DNA from: Planctomycetota bacterium | Lineage (GTDB): Bacteria > Planctomycetota > UBA1135 > JACQFD01 | Reading direction: 5' to 3' | Assembly (NCBI GenBank): GCA_016200225.1 | Contig: JACQFD010000037.1 | Coordinates: 62,001-126,000 of the forward strand | DNA: 64,000 bases | Translations under genes and position numbers: made by a program | Shown: piece by piece, positions 25,261-33,465 of the stretch | Position numbering within the stretch: position 1 is the first letter of the stretch | Layout: each line of letters opens with the position of its first letter | Notes under the pieces: generated by a model | What the model was told of the DNA's origin: nothing | The model's database searches: none | The model's input: the letters and a program-made list of their open reading frames with translations, nothing else

Positions 25261-25785
25261 ATGTCCAACAATAATAAAAAGCAACGTGCGAATCCGCCGA
25301 TGACGCCGGCGCAGGCGATTGCATTTGTAGTATCGCACGGCGTGGTTCTCGAGTCCGGCGCAGGACCGGTGCCGAGTCTTGCCGAAACGATCGCGGGCGG
25401 CGCGATTCGCGGGAGCTGGTGGTCGCACCGCGAAGCTAAGAATATTTTTCTTTGCACGCGCGCCGTGCGCGAGGACGCGGACATGCTCGTGTGCAAACTC
25501 GTCGGTGGAAAAATTACTTATGTACACCGCCGGCTCTGGTCCGCGCTCGTGCGGCTCGCCGACCAAATCGACGAGGATCGTTTACATTCGATCGGCGAAG
25601 TTCATACAAAAACCGGCAAACATAAGATAACACTCAACGCGTTTCCCAACTGGGTTCCCGAAGCGGTGCGGCGGGAGGCCGCGATGATGAAAGCGTCGGA
25701 CGCGGCCGCGCTGCTGCCGTTCGCAATCAATACAAATACGCGCATCACTAAACAAAAACACCGCCCGTCGGGGCGCATCGATTGA
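25261..25785 (+). CDS. Conserved hypothetical protein
   Basis: 174 residues. The central part (AIAFVVSHGVVLESGAGPVP, IRGSWWSHREAKNIF, VRE then ADMLVCKLVGGKITYVHRRL, SALVRLA) matches a widespread family of small uncharacterised proteins that I recognise by this GSWW and YVHRRLW pattern. There is no signal peptide and no catalytic motif, so it is probably cytoplasmic. The AT-rich stretch before the start (AATTAAT) carries no Shine-Dalgarno sequence. The ECF fusion gene follows 83 bases downstream in the same direction. Confidence 0.75.
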   Translation: MSNNNKKQRANPPMTPAQAIAFVVSHGVVLESGAGPVPSLAETIAGGAIRGSWWSHREAKNIFLCTRAVREDADMLVCKLVGGKITYVHRRLWSALVRLADQIDEDRLHSIGEVHTKTGKHKITLNAFPNWVPEAVRREAAMMKASDAAALLPFAINTNTRITKQKHRPSGRID

Positions 25786-25868
25786 ACGGCGCGCGCGCGG
25801 CCGACGCGAGCCATCGAAAAAGTTGAACCGTCCCGCGCGCGGGCGCCGTCCTTTTGTTGATTTCACCC

Positions 25869-27995
25869 ATGCAATCGCGCCGTCTCGATCCGCAATCCCT
25901 CCTCGCGCACGACGAATTCGTGCGTTCAGTGGCACGCGCGCTGCTCGGAAATCCCGACGCCGCCGACGACGCGGCGCAGGACACGTGGCTTTCGATCTTA
26001 AAGCTTTCGATCTTAAATAAAAACCCGGATCAGCCGCTCTCGATCCGCGCATGGCTCGCGACATTTGTTAGAAATGCCGCGCGCGATCGCATCCGTAGCG
26101 AGTCCGCGCGGCGCCGGCGCGAACGCGCCTCGGCTCGCGCGGAATTATTACCATCGATGGACGCCGTCTGGCGGCGCGAAGCGGACCGCCGCGCTGTCGT
26201 CGAGGCCGTGGGCGCGCTCGCCGAACCCTATCGTACAGTAGTATTATTAAGATATTTCGAGGATCTGACGCCGGCGGAAATCGCAGAACGCCTCGGCGTT
26301 CCCCTCGAAACCGTTCGAACGCGCCTCAAGCGCGCAATATTACAAATCCGCGAGAAACTCGATGGGGATCATGGCCATGGTTCGTGGATCGCCATGCTGC
26401 TTCCGCTCGCCGGGCGTTCCGCGAAATCGTCCCATGGTTTTATACAAATCGCGGCCGTGGCCGCGGGAGCACTCGTCGTGGCCGCGAAAACAAAGATCGC
26501 ATTCACCGCCGTCGCTTTAGTAATGATACTGATCGCACTCTGGAGCGCCGGTTTCGGGCCGTGGCACGAAAAGAATATAACAAATTCCTCGAACGGATCT
26601 CCGCTCGCGAGCGCGCCGGATGCCGAAACGCCGCGCGCGCCGTCGCCCGAGACTTCGAGCGCGCCGAACCGCCGGATCGAGGGCGATCCGATTATAATAA
26701 AAACGGAGAGTTCCCCCGCCACAAATCCCGCGGCCGGAATCCTCGTACTCAAAACGATCTGGGCCGACAACAAAGAACCCGCGCCGCGCGTATGGCTCGC
26801 GATCGCGCGCGCTCAACATCTTAATATTATAGATGCCGAACGCTTCGATTCATTCGATCCGGAGACTCAAATTCGAACCGACGACAAAGGGACTTGCAAA
26901 TCGATCCCGCTGCCTCCCGGGAGATACGTCGTTTCGACGCATCGTTATACGGACGCGAAAGTAAATATTGAGATTCAACACGGCGCCTCCCGTGAAATTG
27001 TAATACCGATCAACCGGGGCTACACCGTCACCGGCCGCGTCGTCGATGTAAATAATGCGCCCGTCGCCGGGGCGGAATTGTGGGTTTTCGGCGGCGACCT
27101 CGTACGATTTGTAAATTTGGGCTCGTTCGCGGACATAAACGATACTTCCGCGCCCCGGGAGACGGCCGTCGGATTCAATTTCAGCGGCGCGTTTCTCGGA
27201 ACGAGCGCCGACGATGGAACGTTTACATTCGAGCAGATTTCTTATCATCAATTCGTCAGCGCGTACAAACCCGGCCACGCCGTCGCGGCCGTTTCGTCGG
27301 CGCCGATCGGCGTGCTGCACGCGGCCGAATTGATGAAACAGACCAAAACGAGTCCGACCGTGCCTCCCGCGGGAAAACCGTACGGAGAAGTTAATATAAT
27401 AATAAAACTTGCCGACGAGGAGCGCGCGATTTCCGGCCGTGTCATCGACGATTATACAAAACCGGCCGTTGGCGCGGCGGTCTGCGCGTGGCCCGAGGGT
27501 TTCGACTACGCTCCCCGCGCCGAACGTCCGTGGGTCGTCACGCTATGCGATCAAAACGGCGCCTACACGCTCCGGGGCCTTCCGCCCGGCAAATATCGCG
27601 TGGAGGCGCGCCCGGTCCGGAATACAAATATCGACATCAATAATGATATTCTCCCCGCTCCATGGATGGCGTACGCCGACAGCAGCGCCAAGCCCGTGGA
27701 GAATTGTGAAATTCGCTTGCCGCAGGGCGCGGTCGTTTATGGAGCGGTCGTCAACGAGGAAGGCAAGCCGATTCCTAATATCAACGTCGACGCGACATTG
27801 ACGAATTTCGAGGACGGCTATTTCACGAGTTCGACGGTCACCGATAGCGAAGGTCGATTTAAACTATTACGCGTCGTTCCCAATCGCGTGACCCTCCGGG
27901 CTTGGATCGCAGCGACTCCCATACATGCGAAAGAAGAAGTAAACTTGGAACCGACACAACATTTCCAGTGGAACCCGATTGTTAAGACAAAATAG
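25869..27995 (+). CDS. ECF sigma factor fused by a TM helix to carboxypeptidase-regulatory-like repeats
   Basis: 708 residues from ATG 25869. Sigma region 2 is at about 12-85 (DAADDAAQDTWLSIL), region 4 at about 110-160 (EPYRTVVLLRYFEDLTPAEI and an HTH ending TVRTRLKRA). A TM segment lies at about 195-230. The rest is predicted outside and holds at least three carboxypeptidase-regulatory-like repeats: VTGRVVDVNNAPVAGAEL near 385, ISGRVIDDYTKPAVGAAV near 520, VYGAVVNEEGKPIPNINV near 620. A sigma factor tethered to an outside sensor is a known planctomycete arrangement. Region 2 carries a 15-base in-frame tandem duplication at about 25987-26016. Signal and regulon are unknown. Confidence 0.88.
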   Translation: MQSRRLDPQSLLAHDEFVRSVARALLGNPDAADDAAQDTWLSILKLSILNKNPDQPLSIRAWLATFVRNAARDRIRSESARRRRERASARAELLPSMDAVWRREADRRAVVEAVGALAEPYRTVVLLRYFEDLTPAEIAERLGVPLETVRTRLKRAILQIREKLDGDHGHGSWIAMLLPLAGRSAKSSHGFIQIAAVAAGALVVAAKTKIAFTAVALVMILIALWSAGFGPWHEKNITNSSNGSPLASAPDAETPRAPSPETSSAPNRRIEGDPIIIKTESSPATNPAAGILVLKTIWADNKEPAPRVWLAIARAQHLNIIDAERFDSFDPETQIRTDDKGTCKSIPLPPGRYVVSTHRYTDAKVNIEIQHGASREIVIPINRGYTVTGRVVDVNNAPVAGAELWVFGGDLVRFVNLGSFADINDTSAPRETAVGFNFSGAFLGTSADDGTFTFEQISYHQFVSAYKPGHAVAAVSSAPIGVLHAAELMKQTKTSPTVPPAGKPYGEVNIIIKLADEERAISGRVIDDYTKPAVGAAVCAWPEGFDYAPRAERPWVVTLCDQNGAYTLRGLPPGKYRVEARPVRNTNIDINNDILPAPWMAYADSSAKPVENCEIRLPQGAVVYGAVVNEEGKPIPNINVDATLTNFEDGYFTSSTVTDSEGRFKLLRVVPNRVTLRAWIAATPIHAKEEVNLEPTQHFQWNPIVKTK

Positions 27996-28029
27996 GAAAA
28001 AAATGGGACGGGTCCAATTTGTTTCTATA

Positions 28030-28161
28030 ATGATAATCAATTAGGCCAAAGCGCGGCTGCTCGGCCATGCCGGCGGTCGCGTGGCCGAGCCCGCTTCGCG
28101 GCTCTCGGCCACCTCGCCCGTCGCGGCATCGCCTCGCTTTTTAAGATTGTGGCCACATGCC
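28030..28161 (+). repeat. Dispersed structured repeat, copy A
   Basis: Begins with GATAATCAATTAGGCCAAAG, contains the hairpin GTGGCCGAG/CTCGGCCAC (28081-28089 with 28104-28112), and ends with AAGATTGTGGCCACATG (28143-28159). The same end sequences and layout recur, inverted, at 58914-59212. It lies in the 430-base gap after the ECF fusion gene. Confidence 0.6.
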
Positions 28162-28190
28162 ACAATCACCCAATATTTATTATCCCCCGC

Positions 28191-28320
28191 TGTGCGCTCG
28201 ATGGGTTGGGTCGCGGCGAGTTGCGCAGCCAATAGTATGAATGTTGGCCGCGTCGCGGCCGACATTCATACTATTGGCGAGCACTTGTCTGAGCCGCCGA
28301 CCCAACCCATCGAGCGCACA
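28191..28320. repeat. Long imperfect palindrome
   Basis: TGTGCGCTCGATGGGTTGGG (from 28191) pairs with its complement ending at 28320, and an inner arm from 28228 (GCCAATAGTATGAATGTTGG) pairs with 28253-28278 with one mismatch. The centre is CGCGTCGCG. Transcribed from either strand it would form a long hairpin. No ORF lies in it. It may be a pair of inverted repeat copies or a structured RNA/terminator for the ECF fusion and selD transcripts, which converge here. Confidence 0.7.
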
Positions 28321-28329
28321 ACTCGCCGC

Positions 28330-28417
28330 CCGCGCAGGGCACGCCGCGCGCGTAGCGCATGCGCCATGCGGCGCTAGAGCGCTTCCCCGCGCAGGGCAAG
28401 CGAAGCGCGCTGCGCAT
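28330..28417. repeat. Two direct copies of a 31-base GC-rich unit
   Basis: CCGCGCAGGGCA begins both units, at 28330-28360 and 28387-28417. Each ends in GCGCAT, and the two differ at a few positions in the middle. They lie just past the stop of selD on its downstream side. Confidence 0.55.
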
Positions 28418-28428
28418 CCTTCCCTTTT

Positions 28429-29475
28429 TTACACTTTCAATCGAATCGCGACCTTCCCCGCGTTTTCTACAGATCCGACTTGCGAGACTGGCAAATTTCG
28501 CGATCTCAACGCCGCCTCCAGTTTCGCGGCCTTCCCCGCCTCGATTGCTATCAATAATCCGCCGCTCGTCTCCGAATCCAAGACAACACTTATTAATTCG
28601 CCCGCGATGCCGGTTCCGTAGTCGCAATCGCCTTCGAGCGCCACCCGATTCCTTCCTGCGCCGCCCGACAGCACGCCGTTTCGCGCAAGTTCGATTGCGC
28701 CATCCAGGAACGGCAGTTTATTAATATCAAATACGATTGTAACTTTCGAGGCGCGCGCGATGTTCGCGGCGTGTCCCAACAATCCGAATCCTGTAATATC
28801 CGTCGCCGTCTTCGCCCCCGCTTCCAACGCGGCGTCGGCCGCGGCGGCGTTCAGTGTCGCCATCGAGCGCATCGCGGCCTCCGCCCATTCGGGCCTCGTT
28901 TTTCCTTTCTTGACGCCGGTCGCGACGGGTCCGCAGCCGAGCGGTTTTGTTAAATATAATAAATCACCGGGGCGCGCCGATTCGTTTGTTATCATTTTTT
29001 CGACGTCGACGACGCCTGTCACCGAAAATCCGAACATCGGTTCCGAGTGCCGGACGGTGTGGCCGCCCGCGACGACCGCGCCGGCTTCGGCGACTTTATC
29101 GAATCCGCCTTTGAATATTTTTTGTATCCAATCTTTCGGTAACTCCGCGGGAAATCCGGCGACGCACAACACCGCGACAGGTTTACCGCCCATTGCATAA
29201 CAATCCGACAGCGCGTTCGCGGCGGCGATCGCTCCATACAATTCCGGATCGTCGACGACGGGCGGAAAAAAATCCACCGTCAGTACGAGTCCTGTTCCGT
29301 TTTGTAAACGAAACACCCCCGCGTCGGAGAACTTCTCCGGCCCGATCAGTAAATTCTCATTTCTGGGGATGTTGACCGAACGCAGGACCTGCGCCAGCTC
29401 CGCGGGAGGAAGTTTCGCCGCTCAGCCGGAACAGGCTGCGTACTCGGTCAGTCGCTTTGCGTAGTTGGAGGACAT
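28429..29475 (-). CDS. selD: Selenide, water dikinase (selenocysteine-containing)
   Basis: 348 residues if UGA at 29424-29422 is read as Sec18. From ATG 29475 the protein reads LTEYAACSGUAAKLPP (residues 9-24). In SelD the active-site Cys/Sec is followed three residues later by an essential Lys, here Lys21. The rest is a standard SelD: VDFFPPVVDDPELYGAIAAA, NALSDCYAMGGKP (ATP/Mg site), GGHTVRHSEPMFG, TDITGFGLLGHAAN. A GTG at 29316 would give a truncated protein without the active site. The enzyme makes selenophosphate from selenide and ATP for SelA. It starts 22 bases after selA on the same strand, so the two form an operon. Confidence 0.95.
29398..29408 (-). promoter_or_regulatory. Candidate SECIS hairpin of selD
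   Basis: On the coding strand CTCC-CGC-GGAG forms a short stem 14 bases after the UGA, with G as second loop base, a spacing normal for bacterial SECIS. The stem is short, and the neighbouring bases may extend it with mismatches. Assignment is tentative. Confidence 0.4.
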
Positions 29476-29497
29476 AGGATCGAATTAATAATTACAG

Positions 29498-30889
29498 TTA
29501 AAGAATCGATTTCAACACATTTACAATAATTTCGTCGTCGCCGGGCGCGAGCGTGCGCGGGTCGACCCAGATGCGGCCGTCGCGCACGCGCGCGAACACG
29601 GCGGGCGTCGACATTCTTAACTTTTGCGCGAACGATGCCGCCGCGTCCTTGCGGTGCGCGAAGGTAACGCACGCGGTCTTGAGTCCGATCGTCGGCGCGC
29701 TGCCGCTGCCCGCTTCGGAGAGCGATTCGCGAACGTCCGCGCCAAGTTCGGGCGCCGCCGCCGCGATTTTGGCCGCGAGCGCGACCGCGCGGTTTTGTAG
29801 CGTCTCGAAAGTTAAATTTAATCTTTCGAGCGCGGGGATCGCCGAGGCGGCCTCGCCCTCGAGGTGAATTCTTAATGTTTGCTCGAGGGCCGCGAAAATA
29901 ATCTTATCGAGGCGCATCGCCCGAAACATCGGATTCCCGCGGATAGCCGCGAGCGCCGCGCGCCGCCCGACGATGATTCCCGCCTGCGGTCCGCCGAGAA
30001 GTTTGTCGCCGCTGAATAATATAACATCCGGCCCCGCGGCCACCGATTCGGCGACCGTCGGTTCGTCGGCGAGGGCCGGCGCGAGCGCTTTTGTTAATAA
30101 TCCGCTCCCGAGGTCGTGGACGACGGGAATTCCCGCCTCGCGGCCCAATTGTACCAATTCTTCGAGCGACGCTTCCTCGGCGAATCCGTGAATTCTATAA
30201 TTCGACGTGTGCACTTTCATAATCAATCCGGTGCGCGGGCCGACGGCCGATTTGTAGTCTTGTAATCGCGTCCGGTTCGTCGTGCCGACTTCTATCAATT
30301 TCGCGCCTCCGCGCTCGACGACCGCCGGCATTCGATAACTTCCGCCGATTTCGACGAGTTCGCCTCGCGAAACGATGACTTCTTTTCCGAGCGCGAACGT
30401 GTTTACAGAAAGCAGCGTCGCGGCCGCATTATTGTTAACAGCGGTGCCGTCCTCCACTTGTAATAATTCGCGGAGCAGCTCGCTTACCACGTGATCGCGG
30501 TGTCCGCGCTCGCCGGAGTCGCGATCGATTTCGAGCGCGCACGGACCGGCTGCGTCGACCATCGCCTTCGCCACCGCTTGCGAAAGCGGCGCGCGCCCAA
30601 GTCCCGTGTGCAGCACGACTCCCGTCGCATTCACCGCGCGTCCAAGAGAATGTTCGCGCTGCGCCTGAACGGACTTCTCAAATCGAAAAAGCAGTGCATT
30701 CTTTGACATGTCCGCCGGCTTTCCCCCCTTCAAATCTTCGCGAAGCGCATCGACCACGCGGCGCGCCGCCGATCGCAGCACGGCGCGAGGCGCGTCTTGT
30801 CTAACATTCGCTTGCACCGCGAGTTGTAGTAACTCATCGACCTTGGGCAACGTGCGCAGATCCGGTTTATCGTTAGTTTTTGCGTCCAT
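29498..30889 (-). CDS. selA: L-seryl-tRNA(Sec) selenium transferase
   Basis: 463 residues from ATG 30889 (MDAKTNDKP); the frame is open upstream to 30943. SelA converts Ser-tRNA(Sec) to Sec-tRNA(Sec) with selenophosphate and PLP. Family motifs: LPKVDELLQ near the N-terminus, NATGVVLHTGLGRAPLS, NNNAAATLL, VVERGGAKLIEVGTTNRTR, VHDLGSGLL, and the PLP lysine in FSGDKLLGGPQAGIIVG. The length is normal for the family. It is upstream of selD in the same transcript. No selB was found in the window. Confidence 0.96.
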   Translation of the reverse strand: MDAKTNDKPDLRTLPKVDELLQLAVQANVRQDAPRAVLRSAARRVVDALREDLKGGKPADMSKNALLFRFEKSVQAQREHSLGRAVNATGVVLHTGLGRAPLSQAVAKAMVDAAGPCALEIDRDSGERGHRDHVVSELLRELLQVEDGTAVNNNAAATLLSVNTFALGKEVIVSRGELVEIGGSYRMPAVVERGGAKLIEVGTTNRTRLQDYKSAVGPRTGLIMKVHTSNYRIHGFAEEASLEELVQLGREAGIPVVHDLGSGLLTKALAPALADEPTVAESVAAGPDVILFSGDKLLGGPQAGIIVGRRAALAAIRGNPMFRAMRLDKIIFAALEQTLRIHLEGEAASAIPALERLNLTFETLQNRAVALAAKIAAAAPELGADVRESLSEAGSGSAPTIGLKTACVTFAHRKDAAASFAQKLRMSTPAVFARVRDGRIWVDPRTLAPGDDEIIVNVLKSIL

Positions 30890-30963
30890 TCCGTCCGTAT
30901 TGTACTCTTTTGCCGCATCGATTTCCTGATTTCGCCGGAACACGCGCAGGGCGCCACCACCCC

Positions 30964-32163
30964 ATGTCCACCCCGATCAACAGTTTGCGTCGCACCGCGG
31001 CGATGGCGTCGCTCGCGCTCTTGTGCGCGTGCGCGGGGAACTCCGTGGTCCAAAAAGTAAAACTCCCGGAGCGATTCGTGGAGTCGGTCGGTTCGCGCGA
31101 TAAATTACAGATATCGCTTTTGGTTGCGTTGCCGTCGTTCCTTTCTCACCCCGACGTCGAATACGACGCCGTACAGCACGACCGCGTGATCGCGGAAATC
31201 GATCGCGCGTTTCGCGAAGGCGGTTATTTAAGACTTCCAACCTCGGAATTTCGCGATCGTTTACGAATTTCGAGGACCCCCGACGACAACCGCGAGCCGA
31301 CGGATCTCGAATTTGCAAAAGCGGCGAAAGCCATGGGCGCCGACGCCGTTTTGATAATTGACCATTTGAACTACACGGGATACTCCGTGATGTTGTGGAC
31401 GCACCGAAGTCTCGGCGGCTCCGTCCGCATGCTCGACGTCGACGCGATTCTTGAAAATTCAAAACGCGAACACGACAGCGCGACACCGGTATTGTGGCAA
31501 AGAGAATTTGTATCGTCGGAAACCGAAGGTCCCGTCGCGGATCTCGAAATGCTCGTGACGCAAGTCGTGAGCAAATATGACAAAGACGCGGTCGCGCGGA
31601 TTTATCATCAATTCGCGCTCGAGCTCCTCGGCGCGTTCAGCCGCGAGGTCGACCCGGAGCGAACGGAGAATTCGTCAGGTTCCGTGCCCCGCGAACGCCT
31701 CGCGTCGAAACCGCCAACTGTAGATTCCGTGCGCGTCGTCACGACCGCTTCGGGCGATCCCGAAATCGAGGGGCGCCTCGCCATCAACGTGGAAGCGTCG
31801 GGGACGCCGAACTGCGTTGCCGAGGCACTCTTGCCCGGATACAGCGAGCCGTTTCCACTCGACGAAGATCCTATGCATCCGGGCTCCTATCGCGGAAAAA
31901 TTGAAGTCCATCACGGCATCGGTTCGAGCGAAGGGAGTGTTTGCGTTCGTCTTCGCGACCGGCACTTTCGTTTTGGCGGACTCACGGCCGTCGAGACGAC
32001 CATTGTGAACGCGCCTGCATTAACAAAAGCCGATCGATTGCTAAAGAACGCGTCCAATGCCGGCGCATTCGCGGCTCTTCGTTCGTCCACGGCGGCGATC
32101 GACGCGGGGTTTCGAATTTCAAGCCGCGCCTCGATCGCCAACGGACCCGCACAGAAGAAATAA
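30964..32163 (+). CDS. Lipoprotein of unknown function
   Basis: 399 residues from ATG 30964. The signal peptide ends in LLCAC, a lipobox. The mature part has a Rossmann-like alternation typical of GNA1162/CsgG-like lipoproteins (LQISLLVALPSFL, then KAMGADAVLIIDHLNY, then VRMLDVDAIL and VLWQREF), so it may belong to an outer-membrane assembly group. The C-terminal half is beta-rich. A second lipoprotein gene follows 40 bases downstream in the same direction with a similar early segment. It is divergent from selA. Function unknown. Confidence 0.7.
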   Translation: MSTPINSLRRTAAMASLALLCACAGNSVVQKVKLPERFVESVGSRDKLQISLLVALPSFLSHPDVEYDAVQHDRVIAEIDRAFREGGYLRLPTSEFRDRLRISRTPDDNREPTDLEFAKAAKAMGADAVLIIDHLNYTGYSVMLWTHRSLGGSVRMLDVDAILENSKREHDSATPVLWQREFVSSETEGPVADLEMLVTQVVSKYDKDAVARIYHQFALELLGAFSREVDPERTENSSGSVPRERLASKPPTVDSVRVVTTASGDPEIEGRLAINVEASGTPNCVAEALLPGYSEPFPLDEDPMHPGSYRGKIEVHHGIGSSEGSVCVRLRDRHFRFGGLTAVETTIVNAPALTKADRLLKNASNAGAFAALRSSTAAIDAGFRISSRASIANGPAQKK

Positions 32164-32203
32164 CGGATGCGTGCAGGGATCGTGTAATATAACTTTGTTG
32201 AAG

Positions 32204-33433
32204 ATGTCCGTCAGCACGGCCGCCATGCAAACGATCGCCGGGCGGAGGCGATTTGTAGTTTTGTGGATTCTTTGTATCTGTTTCGCGTCCACGGCGTGCC
32301 GGACGATCGATATTCATGAAACCTGGCGCGAACAGAATTGGAGCTTTTCGCGCCGCGTCGCGAATATAGCAATTCTGAATCCCACAGTTTCCGATTCGGC
32401 GCACGAATCGCCCCTGCTTTACGCCGCGCGGCCGTTCATTTGGATTTCCGAACTCATATCTTTTCGACTTCCGGGCCTCACGCCGACGGCAGAGACCTGC
32501 GTCGCGCCGCTCCGCAGCGCGCTCTCTTCTTATTTCGAAACCGCCGGACTGCACGCAATCGATACAACCGACGTCGACGGCGCGCGCGAAACCGACCGCG
32601 ACCTGCGGGAAGTCGGCGCCGATTACGCATTGCATACAACCATCGCAAAGTGGTCCCGCGGATACTTTATAATACAATCGTGGGTGCGCATTCAACTCGA
32701 GTGCCAGCTCGTGCGGCTCGCCGACGGAGTCGTCGTATGGGACGGCGTCATCGAGACGACACGCGCGAAGGGATTATTACAATTAGCTTCGCCGGGATTG
32801 AAATTTGTAGTACCCATCCCCCCCACCGCCGGACCTTACTTATCATTGTCGGCCCTCACGGGTCCGCTCGCGATGATCCGCGGATCTGTTTATTATGAAC
32901 TTCTGCGCGACGCGGCGCGCAATCTCACGCGCCACATCTGCCCGGGCGTCATCGAGCGATGCACTTGCAATCTCTGCCACGGAACCGAAGGACAGGATAT
33001 CGTTAGTGTTCTATTGGACACGCTCGCGGCCGGAAAACCCGATCCCGGCCTCCGGCAGAATTATATTATTCAAGCAATCGTGGCCGGCAGCAAGGATGAT
33101 AAGAATGAGCGCGTCGTCTATCGCGCGGGCGATCGCGTCGACGTGCTCGCGATCGCGCCGATGCGCGCAATGGTAAGTTTCGATTTTGGAAGTTATCACC
33201 GCGGGATCCCGATGATCTGCCGCGGAGAAATCGACCGCGAAGGCTACAAAAACTACGGCCTATTCCAGGGGTTGCACATCATCGACCCGACGGACATTCG
33301 CGAACTGCCGGACGGAACGAACGAAATCGCGCTGCGCATCGATGCCGTGATCGCGAATTCACCCGCGGAGATCTCGACGTTTTCGCTCGATCCCATCGCG
33401 ATCGTGCGCGACGGCGACGAAACGCAACGATAG
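32204..33433 (+). CDS. Lipoprotein, likely partner of the preceding gene
   Basis: 409 residues from ATG 32204 (ATG 32225 also possible). The signal peptide ends ASTAC, a lipobox. The body contains VGADYALHTTIAKWSRGYF and CQLVRLADGVVVWDGVIE, patterns seen in envelope lipoproteins that share the CsgG/GNA1162-like fold and in the preceding gene. A Cys-rich stretch (ICPGVIERCTCNLCHGTEG) lies near residue 245-263 and looks like a metal or disulfide site. Close spacing and similar topology suggest the two lipoproteins act together; this is inference. Confidence 0.7.
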   Translation: MSVSTAAMQTIAGRRRFVVLWILCICFASTACRTIDIHETWREQNWSFSRRVANIAILNPTVSDSAHESPLLYAARPFIWISELISFRLPGLTPTAETCVAPLRSALSSYFETAGLHAIDTTDVDGARETDRDLREVGADYALHTTIAKWSRGYFIIQSWVRIQLECQLVRLADGVVVWDGVIETTRAKGLLQLASPGLKFVVPIPPTAGPYLSLSALTGPLAMIRGSVYYELLRDAARNLTRHICPGVIERCTCNLCHGTEGQDIVSVLLDTLAAGKPDPGLRQNYIIQAIVAGSKDDKNERVVYRAGDRVDVLAIAPMRAMVSFDFGSYHRGIPMICRGEIDREGYKNYGLFQGLHIIDPTDIRELPDGTNEIALRIDAVIANSPAEISTFSLDPIAIVRDGDETQR

Positions 33434-33465
33434 CGCGGGCGGCGCGCGAATGGTAAACCGCTCGC

